Shown one piece after another: positions 26,492-35,988 of a DNA stretch of 64,000 bases. How positions within the stretch are numbered: the first letter of the stretch is position 1; every line of letters starts with the position of its first letter. The translations under genes and the position numbers were made by a program. The notes under the pieces are model-generated. The model did not search any database. It was not told the origin of the DNA and saw only the letters and a program-made list of their open reading frames with translations. This DNA is from Anaerovibrio slackiae (GTDB lineage Bacteria > Bacillota > Negativicutes > Selenomonadales > Selenomonadaceae), in assembly GCF_009695585.1 (NCBI RefSeq), contig NZ_VUNR01000012.1, forward strand, positions 1-64,000, read 5' to 3'.

Positions 26492-28051
26492 TTAACGCTT
26501 CATGTTAATCAGGGTTTCCAAAAGTTCATCAGAAACTGTAATAATCTTGGAGTTGGACTGATAACCACGCTGGGTTACAATCATATCAGTCAGCTCACTT
26601 GCCATGTCAACATTAGACATTTCAAGGGCGGATGGAGTAATTGTACAGCCCAAATCATTAGCAGTCTTAACATTAGGCTTACCAGAGTTATTTGACTCCT
26701 GATACAAAGAATTACCAAGCTTGGTCAAACCTGATGAATTACCAAACTGTGCAATGGCTACCTGCGCCTCAATCTGATTGATACCATTTGTGTAAGTACC
26801 TGTAATAACGCCGGAACTGTCAACTGCAATACTTTTCAGCGTACCAGGAGCATTACCATCATTAGTGCCAAATGCAGTATTGCTACCAGAATATTGAGTC
26901 AACCCGGACAAGCCAACCGCTACTATCTGAGTACCTGTGGCACCATTATTCAGTGTCAAAGTAAAGGAACCATTACCGCTGACAAACTTACCATCTGTAG
27001 AAAATTGTATATCTACCGGATCCATGGTAACTGTCGTACCATCAATAACTATATTGTTAGTACCATCCTGATTTATCATAACCTTCCAGCTGTTACCATT
27101 GGTGCTATCCACACCAGTTTTTGCAAAATAGATAGGTATAGAATGGGTATTCCCTAAGCTATCGTAAACAGTTACTGTAGTGGTGATAGGCATGCTCCAA
27201 CCAACCTGATAGCTGCCACTGGTCAATGTCTGTGTAGTTCCATCCTCCATCTGTACAGTCAGTACATTTGATGTTGAAGCATCAGCCTTTTGATAGCTTT
27301 CCTGTACTTTAGTGATAGTAGTAGTACCAGCAGTAGGATAAGTATCTCCAACATTAAACGTTCCAGCAGTACCTGCAGCTATAGGTACCGTACTACCATC
27401 AGATAAAGTCAAAGTCAATCCCATATTAGGAGTAGTGGCAGTACCTGTACCAGTCACACTATATGTTTTGCCAATAATAGCAGAAATCCTTGGCTCTGAA
27501 GCATCCAGATTATTAGTGTATATGACAGACTCAGTCGCCCGTGGCTCCATTGACTTGCCCGGCTGGATGCAAATAGATTTAGTAGCTGACGTAGTATTGA
27601 TAGAACCATTATTGGCTACCCAGCCCTGGACATGATAACCATCACTATTTACATAATTTCCATCAGCATCAAATTTAAAGTTGCCATTACGAGTATAGTA
27701 AGTACTCATAGGCAATCCTGTGTTTTCATCGGCAGTTGCTACAATAAACAAACCATTGCCGGAAAGACACAAATCTGTGTTTACACCAGTAGACTGTACA
27801 GAGCCATCTGTAAACTGGGTATCAATAGCAGATACAGCGGATCCCAAACCTATCTGCTTAGGATTAGTACCACCTTTACCACCCTGTGCTGAGGATGCAC
27901 CAGTGAGAGTCTGGCTCAAAGTATCAGCGAAAGTAACTCGGCCTGATTTAAAGCCGGTTGTATTTACGTTGGAAATGTTATTACCAACAACGTCCATGCG
28001 TGTCTGGTGATTTTTTAATCCGGAAACACCGGAATAAAGTGAACGCATCAT
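26492..28051 (-). CDS. flgE: Flagellar hook protein FlgE
   Basis: A 519-residue hook subunit. The N-terminal rod-like helix (MMRSLYSGVSGLKNHQTRMD with NNISNVNTTGFK) and the C-terminal partner (VDMASELTDMIVTQRGYQSN then LLETLINMKR) are the FlgE ends; the middle is Thr/Ser/Asn/Gly-rich and probably the exposed hook surface. The gene is visibly richer in A+T than its neighbours. The second of two adjacent ATG codons could also be the start. It is followed by hairpin element copy 5. Confidence 0.95.
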   Translation of the reverse strand: MMRSLYSGVSGLKNHQTRMDVVGNNISNVNTTGFKSGRVTFADTLSQTLTGASSAQGGKGGTNPKQIGLGSAVSAIDTQFTDGSVQSTGVNTDLCLSGNGLFIVATADENTGLPMSTYYTRNGNFKFDADGNYVNSDGYHVQGWVANNGSINTTSATKSICIQPGKSMEPRATESVIYTNNLDASEPRISAIIGKTYSVTGTGTATTPNMGLTLTLSDGSTVPIAAGTAGTFNVGDTYPTAGTTTITKVQESYQKADASTSNVLTVQMEDGTTQTLTSGSYQVGWSMPITTTVTVYDSLGNTHSIPIYFAKTGVDSTNGNSWKVMINQDGTNNIVIDGTTVTMDPVDIQFSTDGKFVSGNGSFTLTLNNGATGTQIVAVGLSGLTQYSGSNTAFGTNDGNAPGTLKSIAVDSSGVITGTYTNGINQIEAQVAIAQFGNSSGLTKLGNSLYQESNNSGKPNVKTANDLGCTITPSALEMSNVDMASELTDMIVTQRGYQSNSKIITVSDELLETLINMKR

Positions 28052-28139
28052 AGTGAATCATTCTCCTTTTCATGGGGCAATGTTCCCGGGCTGCTTCTGT
28101 CATTCAGCAGCCCAAAAGCTTCCTGAAAGGTCCAGCTTT

Positions 28140-28526
28140 TTAGAGAATTGCCGCGCTGTCAATGTTTGTAAAAATATTTTCCTTCGCGCTTTTGCCGTCC
28201 ATGGCAGTAATCACGGTTCTGTTTGCCACGCTGACTACCAGTGCCATATCATTCATATAAATGAGCGACTCCTTGGCTCCTTTTTTCGCCATCATGTCAA
28301 CAGTGTCATCAAGCTTCTGCAAGTCCTGGGCACTGAGATTGAGGTTCCTGCTTTCCATTCTCTGCATGGCATGGTTGGAAAAGCTGACCTTCTTGGTAGC
28401 TGATTGCAGTATGTCTGCAAAGGAAGCTCCCGTAGTGACAGTGCCTGTCTGCACATTCTGCTTGATGCCGGATTTTTCTACTGGCAAAATAGGCTGTGAC
28501 TGGAAAAAAATTCTTGTATCCGCCAT
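28140..28526 (-). CDS. TIGR02530 family flagellar protein
   Basis: A 128-residue protein between flgD and flgE, the place of the TIGR02530 flagellar operon protein in Bacilli and Clostridia. The conserved core is FSNHAMQRMESRNLNLSAQD and the end has NRTVITAMDG. Its function is unknown; a chaperone or regulatory role in hook building has been guessed. ATG at 28526 has GGAGG eight bases upstream and lies just after the flgD stop. Confidence 0.88.
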   Translation of the reverse strand: MADTRIFFQSQPILPVEKSGIKQNVQTGTVTTGASFADILQSATKKVSFSNHAMQRMESRNLNLSAQDLQKLDDTVDMMAKKGAKESLIYMNDMALVVSVANRTVITAMDGKSAKENIFTNIDSAAIL

Positions 28527-28545
28527 CCTTCTTGCCTCCAAATTA

Positions 28546-29073
28546 TTACTCAGGCAAATCGCCTTCGCCAATGCGTGTAAGGGTAGAAATATCTACCTTG
28601 GTTACTGCCTTGCTGATATTGCCATCAGCATCTTTTACCTCAGTTTCTACCATCAGGGATGGTGCACCATCGGAAATGCTTACACTCTTGGCCGTACCTT
28701 CATGCAAGGTGGTTTTGCCTTCGCTATCAATGGTTGCCCACTGTACAGTCTGACCTATCATGCTGGTAAGCTGTCCAACTAGTACAGATGTATCAAGATT
28801 TTCTACTAGTGTATGGACATTTTCCATCTTGTCAGCTACCTCGGTCATCTGCTCCAAAGCGGAGAACTGTGCCAGCTGGGAAAGATACTCGCCATTATCC
28901 ATCGGGTCCAATGGATCCTGATACTGCATCTGGGTTACCAAAAGCTTGAGGAAAGTGTCCTTGCTGATGTAGTCAGCATTTACATCCTTCTTTGTTGCAT
29001 TCTGGCTTGCCATGTACTCATCATAGTTATAGGTTACACCATTGACTGTAATTGTATTCAATGAATCTGCCAT
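28546..29073 (-). CDS. flgD: Flagellar hook capping protein FlgD
   Basis: A 175-residue protein with the FlgD signature FLKLLVTQMQYQDPLDPMDN (about residues 39-58) and FSALEQM. It caps the growing hook. It is shorter than enteric FlgD because the C-terminal domain is reduced, as in other Firmicutes. ATG at 29073 has AAGGAG nine bases upstream. Confidence 0.95.
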   Translation of the reverse strand: MADSLNTITVNGVTYNYDEYMASQNATKKDVNADYISKDTFLKLLVTQMQYQDPLDPMDNGEYLSQLAQFSALEQMTEVADKMENVHTLVENLDTSVLVGQLTSMIGQTVQWATIDSEGKTTLHEGTAKSVSISDGAPSLMVETEVKDADGNISKAVTKVDISTLTRIGEGDLPE

Positions 29074-29096
29074 ATCTATATCTCCTTTCCTCAAAG

Positions 29097-30752
29097 TTAT
29101 ACGGAATAATCCACACCGCTGGAAATCACATTTCCTTCGCTGTCATGGATATCCGTGGTTGCATTGTTTACCGGCTCGGCTGCTAATGCCTCGCTGGTGT
29201 CCTCAAAATCCTTCAGGTCAATCTGCTGACTGCGGACATGCTGTCCCTGGCTCTGATGGTTAAAGCCCTGCTGTGCCTGACCGTCAGGCAGCTGTCCATC
29301 CGGCAGGCTGGTCTGTACCTCTACACTATCAACCTTGATGCCCTGCTCGTTCAGCTGCTGCTTGAGCTGAATCATGCTGGTTTCCAGGATTGCCCTTACC
29401 TGGGCATTATCAGTATGGAAGGTAGCTGTTACACCACCGTTGCCATTGACGGAAACCTTCAGGCTGAGCTCGCCCAGGTGTTCAGGGTTCAGCTTTATTA
29501 TCATCTCGCTGTTCTGACCATTCTGCAAAAGCTTCGCCTGCTCCACAATCTGCTGCGGCACATTGTAGGTTCTATTGGTCTGCTGAGCCTGCTGTGGTTC
29601 ATTTATTGCCCCGGCATTGTCAGTATTCTGTGCATTGCCCAGTATCTGCTGGAAGCTTGCCACGTTGTCCTGCTGGCTCTTGCCAAGGCTGTTTTCCTGA
29701 GTGATTTCCTCACCCGGAACCACCACATCAAAGGCTGCTTCGCCCGGCATCTGCATGCCCTGCTGCTGGCCATGGCTGTTAGTCATGCCGCCCTGCTGGT
29801 TCTGATTCTGCTGCTGTGCAAAACCACGGCTATTTCCTTCGCCCTGCACAATCTCCACCTGACCTATCAGGTCATTTAGCTGATTGATGCCTACAGTGTT
29901 CTCCTGCTGGGGAGCTGCACTGTTTTCCTGAACAGTAGTAAAGGTTCGCTGGCCCGGCAGCATATTCAGAAGCTGCTGGCCGTTGTCATTCCTGCCCTGT
30001 GCAGCGTTGGCATTGACAGTCTGCTGAGACTGCTGCTTGCTCCCAAGCAACGCTTCAATAGAATTTGGCACATTGCTTACAGGCTGCTTCTGCTCACCTG
30101 ACTGCTGCGCAACCTGATTGGACTGCGATGCAGATGGTGTGCCTGCATCTACAGGAGCCATTTCTTCCATGGCATTTACTGCCTGCAAGCTATCCAGAGG
30201 CTGCTTCTGTTGCTCGCCGCCTGGCTGCTGGATATATCCCATCTTTGCACCAATCTGCTGCTCGGCAAGCTCCTTGTTAGTTACATCCTGGGCATAATTG
30301 GTACTCTTGAAATAAGTATTCAGCTCTGCCAGTGGCTGCTGCCCCTGAGTGGCGATTACGCCCTCTGCCATTGCTGCCACAGGATTAGCATCTGTAGCGG
30401 TGCTGTCATTGCCCTCAGCTGGCGGCTGACCGTCAGCCTCACCCTTTTCCTGCACATCGGATGCGCCCCCGGCGTTTTCCGGCTGGGTATCTGCATTTGC
30501 TGCATCAGCCTTTTCCTTGCCATCAGCTGCCTCCGGCTTTTCCGGCTGAACATCCTTGGTGCTTTCATCCTTGGCTGCGGACTTGTAGTCGCTTTCCGGC
30601 TTCGCTGTGTCCTTGCTCCTTGCCTGCTGGGCCTGGTCCAGTGTCTTGGAAAAATCACTGCCCTGGCTGCTGGCTGTCTTGACAGAAGCCTTGACGGAAA
30701 CCTTGGCTGTGCTGCCTGCGCCTACAGATAAAAGATTTACATTACTGCTCAT
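29097..30752 (-). CDS. fliK: Flagellar hook-length control protein FliK
   Basis: A 551-residue protein. The first 420 residues are low-complexity, rich in Gln, Asn, Ala and Asp, as expected of the extended ruler part. The C-terminal domain has the conserved Flg_hook core (MIIKLNPEHLGELSLKVSVN then VRAILETSMIQLKQQLNEQG). It measures hook length and triggers the FlhB switch. ATG at 30752 has AGGAGG seven bases upstream. Confidence 0.92.
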   Translation of the reverse strand: MSSNVNLLSVGAGSTAKVSVKASVKTASSQGSDFSKTLDQAQQARSKDTAKPESDYKSAAKDESTKDVQPEKPEAADGKEKADAANADTQPENAGGASDVQEKGEADGQPPAEGNDSTATDANPVAAMAEGVIATQGQQPLAELNTYFKSTNYAQDVTNKELAEQQIGAKMGYIQQPGGEQQKQPLDSLQAVNAMEEMAPVDAGTPSASQSNQVAQQSGEQKQPVSNVPNSIEALLGSKQQSQQTVNANAAQGRNDNGQQLLNMLPGQRTFTTVQENSAAPQQENTVGINQLNDLIGQVEIVQGEGNSRGFAQQQNQNQQGGMTNSHGQQQGMQMPGEAAFDVVVPGEEITQENSLGKSQQDNVASFQQILGNAQNTDNAGAINEPQQAQQTNRTYNVPQQIVEQAKLLQNGQNSEMIIKLNPEHLGELSLKVSVNGNGGVTATFHTDNAQVRAILETSMIQLKQQLNEQGIKVDSVEVQTSLPDGQLPDGQAQQGFNHQSQGQHVRSQQIDLKDFEDTSEALAAEPVNNATTDIHDSEGNVISSGVDYSV

Positions 30753-30820
30753 AAATTCACCTCCTATACATATTATCGTATATATACAAACGATTGCTAA
30801 AGGCAATCGTCAATATATCA

Positions 30821-31441
30821 TCACTGCATCTGCTGCTGTGCCTGATTATCCACTGTGACCTGCTGCACACGCTTCGGCACGCCCACATACATCAGCTTGG
30901 AAATGCTGGCTGCCTTGCCTGTGTCAAAGTTGGCCATAATCTGTGACACCTGGGATTCATCCATGCGCTGGAAAATGGCAATGACAATGTCGCTCTCCAT
31001 GTTTTCCATGATTTTTGCCGCATCCTCCGGCTTCATCTCATTGTACAGCCTTGCCAGCTTGGATACCCGCTTCTTTTCCTCTGCCTGTCTCTGCTGGGTA
31101 AGCTTCTCAATTTCCTCCTTGGTCAGCTTAACCGGCTTTGACTTTTTATCATCGGCAGCCTTCTTGGCCTGTGCCTGTTCCTGCTTTGCCTTTTCAGCGG
31201 CACTATCAGGAACGGTGGAGCCATCCTCCGGTGTCGGGCGGACAAAATACTGCCCTATTATCGGCATGTCATAAAGCCCCAGCTTCTTGTTCATCTCATC
31301 ACCATCAAGGATTTGGAGATAAATGCCCAGGAAAAAGCCACCGATAACCAGCACCACCAGCAAAAGCCCCATGCCTGCCCTTTTCAGTAGCACCTTTCTC
31401 CTGCTTGGTGCTGCTCCTTTTTCTTCTGCATTTGCCATCAT
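30821..31441 (-). CDS. MotE-family protein (YlxF-like)
   Basis: A 206-residue protein with one N-terminal membrane helix (about residues 22-45), a Lys/Ala/Glu-rich linker and a C-terminal MgtE_N-like helical domain (ARLYNEMKPEDAAKIMENM). Firmicute relatives are named MotE, which acts as a secretion chaperone for MotC, or YlxF. It lies between the transglycosylase and fliK genes. It may use the second of two adjacent ATG codons. Confidence 0.82.
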   Translation of the reverse strand: MMANAEEKGAAPSRRKVLLKRAGMGLLLVVLVIGGFFLGIYLQILDGDEMNKKLGLYDMPIIGQYFVRPTPEDGSTVPDSAAEKAKQEQAQAKKAADDKKSKPVKLTKEEIEKLTQQRQAEEKKRVSKLARLYNEMKPEDAAKIMENMESDIVIAIFQRMDESQVSQIMANFDTGKAASISKLMYVGVPKRVQQVTVDNQAQQQMQ

Positions 31442-31452
31442 ATCACCCTAAA

Positions 31453-32028
31453 TCAACGGTATATATCCAATACCTTGTTCACATAATTCTGTGTCTCGCG
31501 ATACGGCGGAACACCGTTATAATCCTTTACGGCCTGTGGCCCTGCATTGTAGGCAGCAACAGCCTTCTGTACATCACCGCCGAAGGTATCCATCATCTGA
31601 CGGAGATACTTGACACCGCCCTCGATATTCTGCTGCTTGTCATAAGGATTTACCCCCAGGCCTGCCGCCGTCTCCGGCATCAGCTGCATCACGCCTACAG
31701 CCCCGGCAGGAGAGACAGCCTCCTGATTGCCCCCGGACTCGGTCTGGGCTATTGCCGCTGCCAGCCTCGGATCTACATTGTACTTCCTGGCAGCTGCCGC
31801 AATCATGCTGTTGGTATCTCCCGGCATGATCACACCGGCAGCCTTCATGGCACCTGACAGCTCACTGGCAAAACTGCTGCCCTGTACTGTTTCCTGAGCC
31901 CCCTGCATCTTCTGCACCGCCTCAGGCTTCTCCATGTGCCTGTTATATGGGCTGGTAGCCAGCCCGAACCGCTGGTTCAGCTCATCAATGCGATGAATTA
32001 CATTTTCCAGTCCTTCAATCTGCATCAT
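31453..32028 (-). CDS. Lytic transglycosylase (SLT domain) of the flagellar cluster
   Basis: A 191-residue protein whose C-terminal half is an SLT domain: catalytic Glu in AAAIAQTESGGNQEAVSPAG, then GVMQLMPETA and VAAYNAGP. It cuts peptidoglycan, presumably to let the rod or hook pass. No signal peptide is obvious, so it may be exported by the flagellar apparatus. It lies 11 bases before the motE-like gene. Confidence 0.9.
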   Translation of the reverse strand: MMQIEGLENVIHRIDELNQRFGLATSPYNRHMEKPEAVQKMQGAQETVQGSSFASELSGAMKAAGVIMPGDTNSMIAAAARKYNVDPRLAAAIAQTESGGNQEAVSPAGAVGVMQLMPETAAGLGVNPYDKQQNIEGGVKYLRQMMDTFGGDVQKAVAAYNAGPQAVKDYNGVPPYRETQNYVNKVLDIYR

Positions 32029-32053
32029 ATCAATTCACTACCTTTTTCCAAAC

Positions 32054-32506
32054 TCAGCCCTGATTGCGGAAGTACAGCTGACCGCCGATTTCATCCAGCT
32101 GTTTCTGTTCCTCCTGCAAGGCCTCCGCCATGTATTGCTGCAGCCGCTTTTCCTTCAGCTGCTCTATGCTTTTCAGCTTGTTCATCACGGCAACCAGCTC
32201 CTGCATCTTCTTCTGACGCACCGCCTGCTTCTCCATGATAACACGCTGCTGACTTTCAATCTGCTCACGCTTCCAGTTAAAGAAGCTATTAAAAGTCATC
32301 AGCCTGCCCAAGCTGATGGTCTTGCCCGCCCCCGTCAGCTCAGCATAATCCTTGTGCCCCTGCGCCATCTCCTGCAGGTACAGGTTCAGCTGCTCCCTGG
32401 CTTCCTCCACCTCACGGGTTGCCAGTGCCAGAGCCACCTGCGCCTGCTCCTTATTCATCCTCGTCACCTTCAGGAGCGTCTCCAGCTTAAACCTGAATTT
32501 CTTCAT
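32054..32506 (-). CDS. fliJ: Flagellar export protein FliJ
   Basis: A 150-residue all-helical, coiled-coil protein beginning MKKFRFKLETLLKVTRMNKE, the usual FliJ opening. It links the FliI ATPase ring to FlhA and escorts chaperones. ATG at 32506 has GGAG ten bases upstream; the GTG nine bases before it is too close to that site. fliI lies 313 bases upstream across hairpin copy 2. Confidence 0.92.
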   Translation of the reverse strand: MKKFRFKLETLLKVTRMNKEQAQVALALATREVEEAREQLNLYLQEMAQGHKDYAELTGAGKTISLGRLMTFNSFFNWKREQIESQQRVIMEKQAVRQKKMQELVAVMNKLKSIEQLKEKRLQQYMAEALQEEQKQLDEIGGQLYFRNQG

Positions 32507-32653
32507 ACCATTCACACTCCATTAATGAACCCTTTTTCTATGTCAGTTACGCAGCAGCTAACAAGCAGCTTCACGCAGTAACCGGGAATAACCACAGTAG
32601 AACAGGATATGCTAGCGTTGCGAGCTAGGAATGTTTCGTATGCCTCGAAGATC

Positions 32654-32800
32654 GGCAGGGGCAGGGCAGTACCCCAACGAAAACCTTGAGTGCAGCCTCG
32701 CTTCTTAGCGAGTGCGAGCGTAAGCGACGCAGGAGCTTAGAAGCGTGAGGCTGTGCTAAGAGCGAGAGCGAGTTTTCGTGGGTACTGCCCTGCCCCTGCC
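32654..32800 (+). repeat. Dispersed hairpin element, copy 2 (type B, between fliI and fliJ)
   Basis: The outer stem is nearly perfect over about 29 bases: GGCAGGGGCAGGGCAGTACC at the left pairs with GGTACTGCCCTGCCCCTGCC at the right, with the AACGAAAAC/GTTTTCGT step inside. The inner stem pairs GCAGCCTCGCTTCT with AGAAGCGTGAGGCTGTGC. CTAAGAGCGAGAGCGAG follows. It occupies most of a 313-base gap, so the motility transcript must pass through it. The rest (32507-32653) shows CTAGC/GCTAG, perhaps a decayed second element. Confidence 0.75.
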
Positions 32801-32819
32801 AGCGTACATCATGCATACA

Positions 32820-34133
32820 TCATATTCCTTCCAGCCGCTGTATAGTCTCCTCAAATCCCTGCACCTCAAACACACCCTGGCACAGGAAATCATTAATAGC
32901 ATCAATCTTCTGGATAGCCTCATCAATCTTCTGGCTGGAGCCCTTCACATAAGCACCGATGTGAATCAAGTCCTCCGCTTCCTTGTACACCGCCATCAGG
33001 GCACGCAGCTTGCGGTTGGCCTCCATGTGCTCCTTGGGCACCACAGCCGACATAACACGGCTGACACTGGCCAGCACATCAATAGCCGGAAAATGGTTCT
33101 GGGCCGCAATATTCCTGGAAAGCACAATATGCCCGTCCAGAATGCTGCGCACCGCATCGGCAATGGGCTCATTCATATCATCGCCATCCACCAGCACGGT
33201 GTAGATGCCGGTAATAGAGCCCTTGGCACTGGTGCCTGCCCTCTCCAGCAGCCTCGGCAGCAGGGCAAACACCGACGGGGTATAGCCACGGGTTGCCGGC
33301 GGCTCACCTACAGTCAGCCCCACCTCACGCTGGGCCATGGCAAAGCGTGTCACCGAATCCATCATCAGGATGACCTTGCGCCCCTGGTCGCGGAAATACT
33401 CCGCAATAGCCGTAGCCGTCAGAGCCCCCTTGATGCGCACCAGGGCAGGCTTGTCCGAGGTGGCAACCACCACCACGGAACGCTTCAGTCCTTCTTCCCC
33501 CAGGTCACGCTCAATGAACTCCTTGACCTCACGGCCACGCTCCCCCACCAGGGCAATCACGCTGATATCCGCCTCGGTATTCCTGGCAATCATACTGAGC
33601 AGGGTGGACTTGCCCACGCCGCTGCCTGCCATGATGCCGATACGCTGTCCCTGCCCCATGGTAATCAGCCCGTCAATGGCACGGACACCCACATACAGGG
33701 AATCCTTAATCACCGGACGATCCAGAGGTGCAGGCGGGTCTGCCTGGATAGGGTACTCCGCCTTGCAGAGAATCGGCCCCTTGCCGTCAATAGGGTTGCC
33801 CAGGCCGTCAATAACCCTGCCCAGGAGCTCCGGCCCTACCTTCACCTGCAAAACCTTCTGAGCCGACACCACCTGGCAGCCTGGCCCGATGCCCTTGGTC
33901 TCGCCCAGGGGCATCAGGAGCACATAGCCCTCCCGGAAACCCACCACCTCGGCAGGCAGCGGCTCCACATCATCAAAATGGGATTGGACATAGCAAAGCT
34001 CACCCATGCTCACGTTAGGGCCGCTGCACTCTATTACCAGTCCGACAATCTGTACAACCTTGCCTATCATGTTCATGGATTTGCAGCTGTCAATGGCCTC
34101 ATTGAATTTTTCCAGATTAATGCCTAGCTCCAC
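32820..34133 (-). CDS. fliI: Flagellum-specific ATPase FliI
   Basis: An F1-like ATPase with Walker [21 protein letters not shown], Walker B region [20 protein letters not shown] and the FliI signature [20 protein letters not shown]. It energises unfolding and release of export substrates. I place the start at GTG 34133 (437 residues, close to the Bacillus length); a TTG at 34166 is the alternative. It follows fliH directly. Confidence 0.95.
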   Translation of the reverse strand: MELGINLEKFNEAIDSCKSMNMIGKVVQIVGLVIECSGPNVSMGELCYVQSHFDDVEPLPAEVVGFREGYVLLMPLGETKGIGPGCQVVSAQKVLQVKVGPELLGRVIDGLGNPIDGKGPILCKAEYPIQADPPAPLDRPVIKDSLYVGVRAIDGLITMGQGQRIGIMAGSGVGKSTLLSMIARNTEADISVIALVGERGREVKEFIERDLGEEGLKRSVVVVATSDKPALVRIKGALTATAIAEYFRDQGRKVILMMDSVTRFAMAQREVGLTVGEPPATRGYTPSVFALLPRLLERAGTSAKGSITGIYTVLVDGDDMNEPIADAVRSILDGHIVLSRNIAAQNHFPAIDVLASVSRVMSAVVPKEHMEANRKLRALMAVYKEAEDLIHIGAYVKGSSQKIDEAIQKIDAINDFLCQGVFEVQGFEETIQRLEGI

Positions 34134-34167
34134 TCTACCAAATCCCAACCAAGTATAAAAAATCAAA

Positions 34168-34968
34168 TCACTTCATCACATTGCGCACAGCCTGCTCCAC
34201 CAGCTGCAGCTGGGTGGCAAGCCCCGCATCCACCACGCCGTTAGGAGACTCCAGCAGGCAGTCCCCCGTCTTCAGGGACTCATCTGACTTTACGGACAGC
34301 GTAGCACTGCCCTCCAGCTGTGCTTGGAACTCCGACTGGGCCATCATCACCAGCTCATAGGCATCAGGCGCCACACGCACCTCCACATGGGGCTGGTCCT
34401 TGACCTTCTGCAGTGCCTCACGCACCAGGGGCAGGATCAGCTGGGGCACATCGATGAAATGCTGGGGCAGCACCTTGTTGGCTATCCGCATCACCATTTC
34501 GGCAATGGTATTTTCCGCCCCGATGACATAATCCTTGCAGGATTCCCTGGCCTCGGAGATGGTGCGCTCCGCAGCGGCATTGGCATCCACCAGTATCTGA
34601 TGCTGCTCCTGCCGTATCTGCTCCGCACCTGCCTTGCGGCCTTCCTCCACGCCCTGGTCATAGCCCTGCTGCCTGGCTTCCTCATGGATCTGCTCAGCAC
34701 GGTTCTTGGCCACATCCATGACCTTGTCAGCAGCGGCCTTGGCCTCCTGCTTGACTATCTCCGCCTCAATCTTCGCCTGCCGTAGCATCTGGGAGGCGTG
34801 TTCCTCCTTCTGGCGGATAGTTGCCAGCATATTTTCCAGTGCTTCCTGGCTCAGCCCCGGCTCCTCCGGCTCGCCCTCGGGCTCCTCAGCCCCGGCAGCC
34901 TTAAAGACAGGCACCTTGACAATTTTTGGCTCATCCTCATAGATGGCACCCTTGATTAACCTAGACAA
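34168..34968 (-). CDS. fliH: Flagellar assembly protein FliH
   Basis: A 266-residue protein: short N terminus [10 protein letters not shown], acidic Glu/Pro segment (residues about 25-40), long coiled coil (about 45-160), and C-terminal domain resembling the ATP synthase delta subunit ([15 protein letters not shown]). It binds and regulates FliI. It overlaps the fliG end by eight bases. Confidence 0.93.
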   Translation of the reverse strand: MSRLIKGAIYEDEPKIVKVPVFKAAGAEEPEGEPEEPGLSQEALENMLATIRQKEEHASQMLRQAKIEAEIVKQEAKAAADKVMDVAKNRAEQIHEEARQQGYDQGVEEGRKAGAEQIRQEQHQILVDANAAAERTISEARESCKDYVIGAENTIAEMVMRIANKVLPQHFIDVPQLILPLVREALQKVKDQPHVEVRVAPDAYELVMMAQSEFQAQLEGSATLSVKSDESLKTGDCLLESPNGVVDAGLATQLQLVEQAVRNVMK

Positions 34969-35983
34969 TCATTTCGTCACCCTTTCCGCGGGAAATGACA
35001 ATGTCGCCCTTGTCCTCCAGCTTGCGGATGACATTTACAATCTTCTGCTGGGCTTCCTCTACATCACGGATCTTCACAGGACCCATGTACTCGATTTCCT
35101 CACGCAGCATGTCGCCGGCACGCTTGGACATGTTCTTGTAGATCTTCTCGGCAACCTCCTGATTGGTGGCCTTGAGTGCCAGGGACAAATCCTTGTTGTC
35201 CACCTCCCGGAGCACCATCTGCAGACCACGATCGTCCAGCATGACGATATCCTCGAATACGAACATGAGCTTTTTGATTTCCTCGGTAAGCTCCGGATTG
35301 TCCACCTCCAAATTTTCGATAATGGACTTCTCCGTGGTACGATCCACCCGGTTCAATACCTCTACGATAGCCTTTACGCCGCCTGCATCGGTAAAGTCCT
35401 GGGTAACCAGTGCCGACAGCTTCCGCTCCAGCACCCTTTCCACCTCACGGAGCACCTCCGGGGAGGTTCTGTCCATGACGGCAATGCGCTTGGCAACCTC
35501 CGCCTGCCTTTCCTGAGGCAGGGAGGTCAGGATGGTTGCCGCCTGATCCGGATCCAGATAAGCCATAATCAGCGCAATGGTCTGAGGATGCTCATTCTGG
35601 ATGAAGTTCAGGAGCTGTGCCGGATCCGTCTTGTGCAGGAAGTCAAAAGGACGCACCTGCAGGCTGGTGGTCAGGCGGCTGATAATGGTAGACGCCCGCT
35701 CTGCCCCCAGCGCCTTCTCCAGAATATTCTGGGCATATTCCAGGCCGCCCTGGGACAGGTAGTTCTTCGCCATGGCCATCTGATAGAACTCGGACACCAC
35801 AGCCTTCTTTTCCTCCGGGGTAACCTGCTTGTGATTGGCAATCTCCAGCGTCAGCTTTTCGATTTCCTCATCATTCATGTGCTTGAACAGCATGGATGAA
35901 TACTCAGGCCCCAAAACTATAAACAATATCGCTGCCTTCTGCTGATTGGTCAGCTCCGGCTCGCTGTTACCATACATATTCAT
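34961..35983 (-). CDS. fliG: Flagellar motor switch protein FliG
   Basis: A 340-residue FliG with three armadillo-like domains, the EHPQ motif in FIQNEHPQTIALIMAYLDP and the torque helix near the C terminus (MLDDRGLQMVLREVDNKDLS). It couples stator force to rotor turning. It starts five bases after fliF. Confidence 0.97.
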   Translation of the reverse strand: MNMYGNSEPELTNQQKAAILFIVLGPEYSSMLFKHMNDEEIEKLTLEIANHKQVTPEEKKAVVSEFYQMAMAKNYLSQGGLEYAQNILEKALGAERASTIISRLTTSLQVRPFDFLHKTDPAQLLNFIQNEHPQTIALIMAYLDPDQAATILTSLPQERQAEVAKRIAVMDRTSPEVLREVERVLERKLSALVTQDFTDAGGVKAIVEVLNRVDRTTEKSIIENLEVDNPELTEEIKKLMFVFEDIVMLDDRGLQMVLREVDNKDLSLALKATNQEVAEKIYKNMSKRAGDMLREEIEYMGPVKIRDVEEAQQKIVNVIRKLEDKGDIVISRGKGDEMIV

Positions 35984-35988
35984 GGTGA

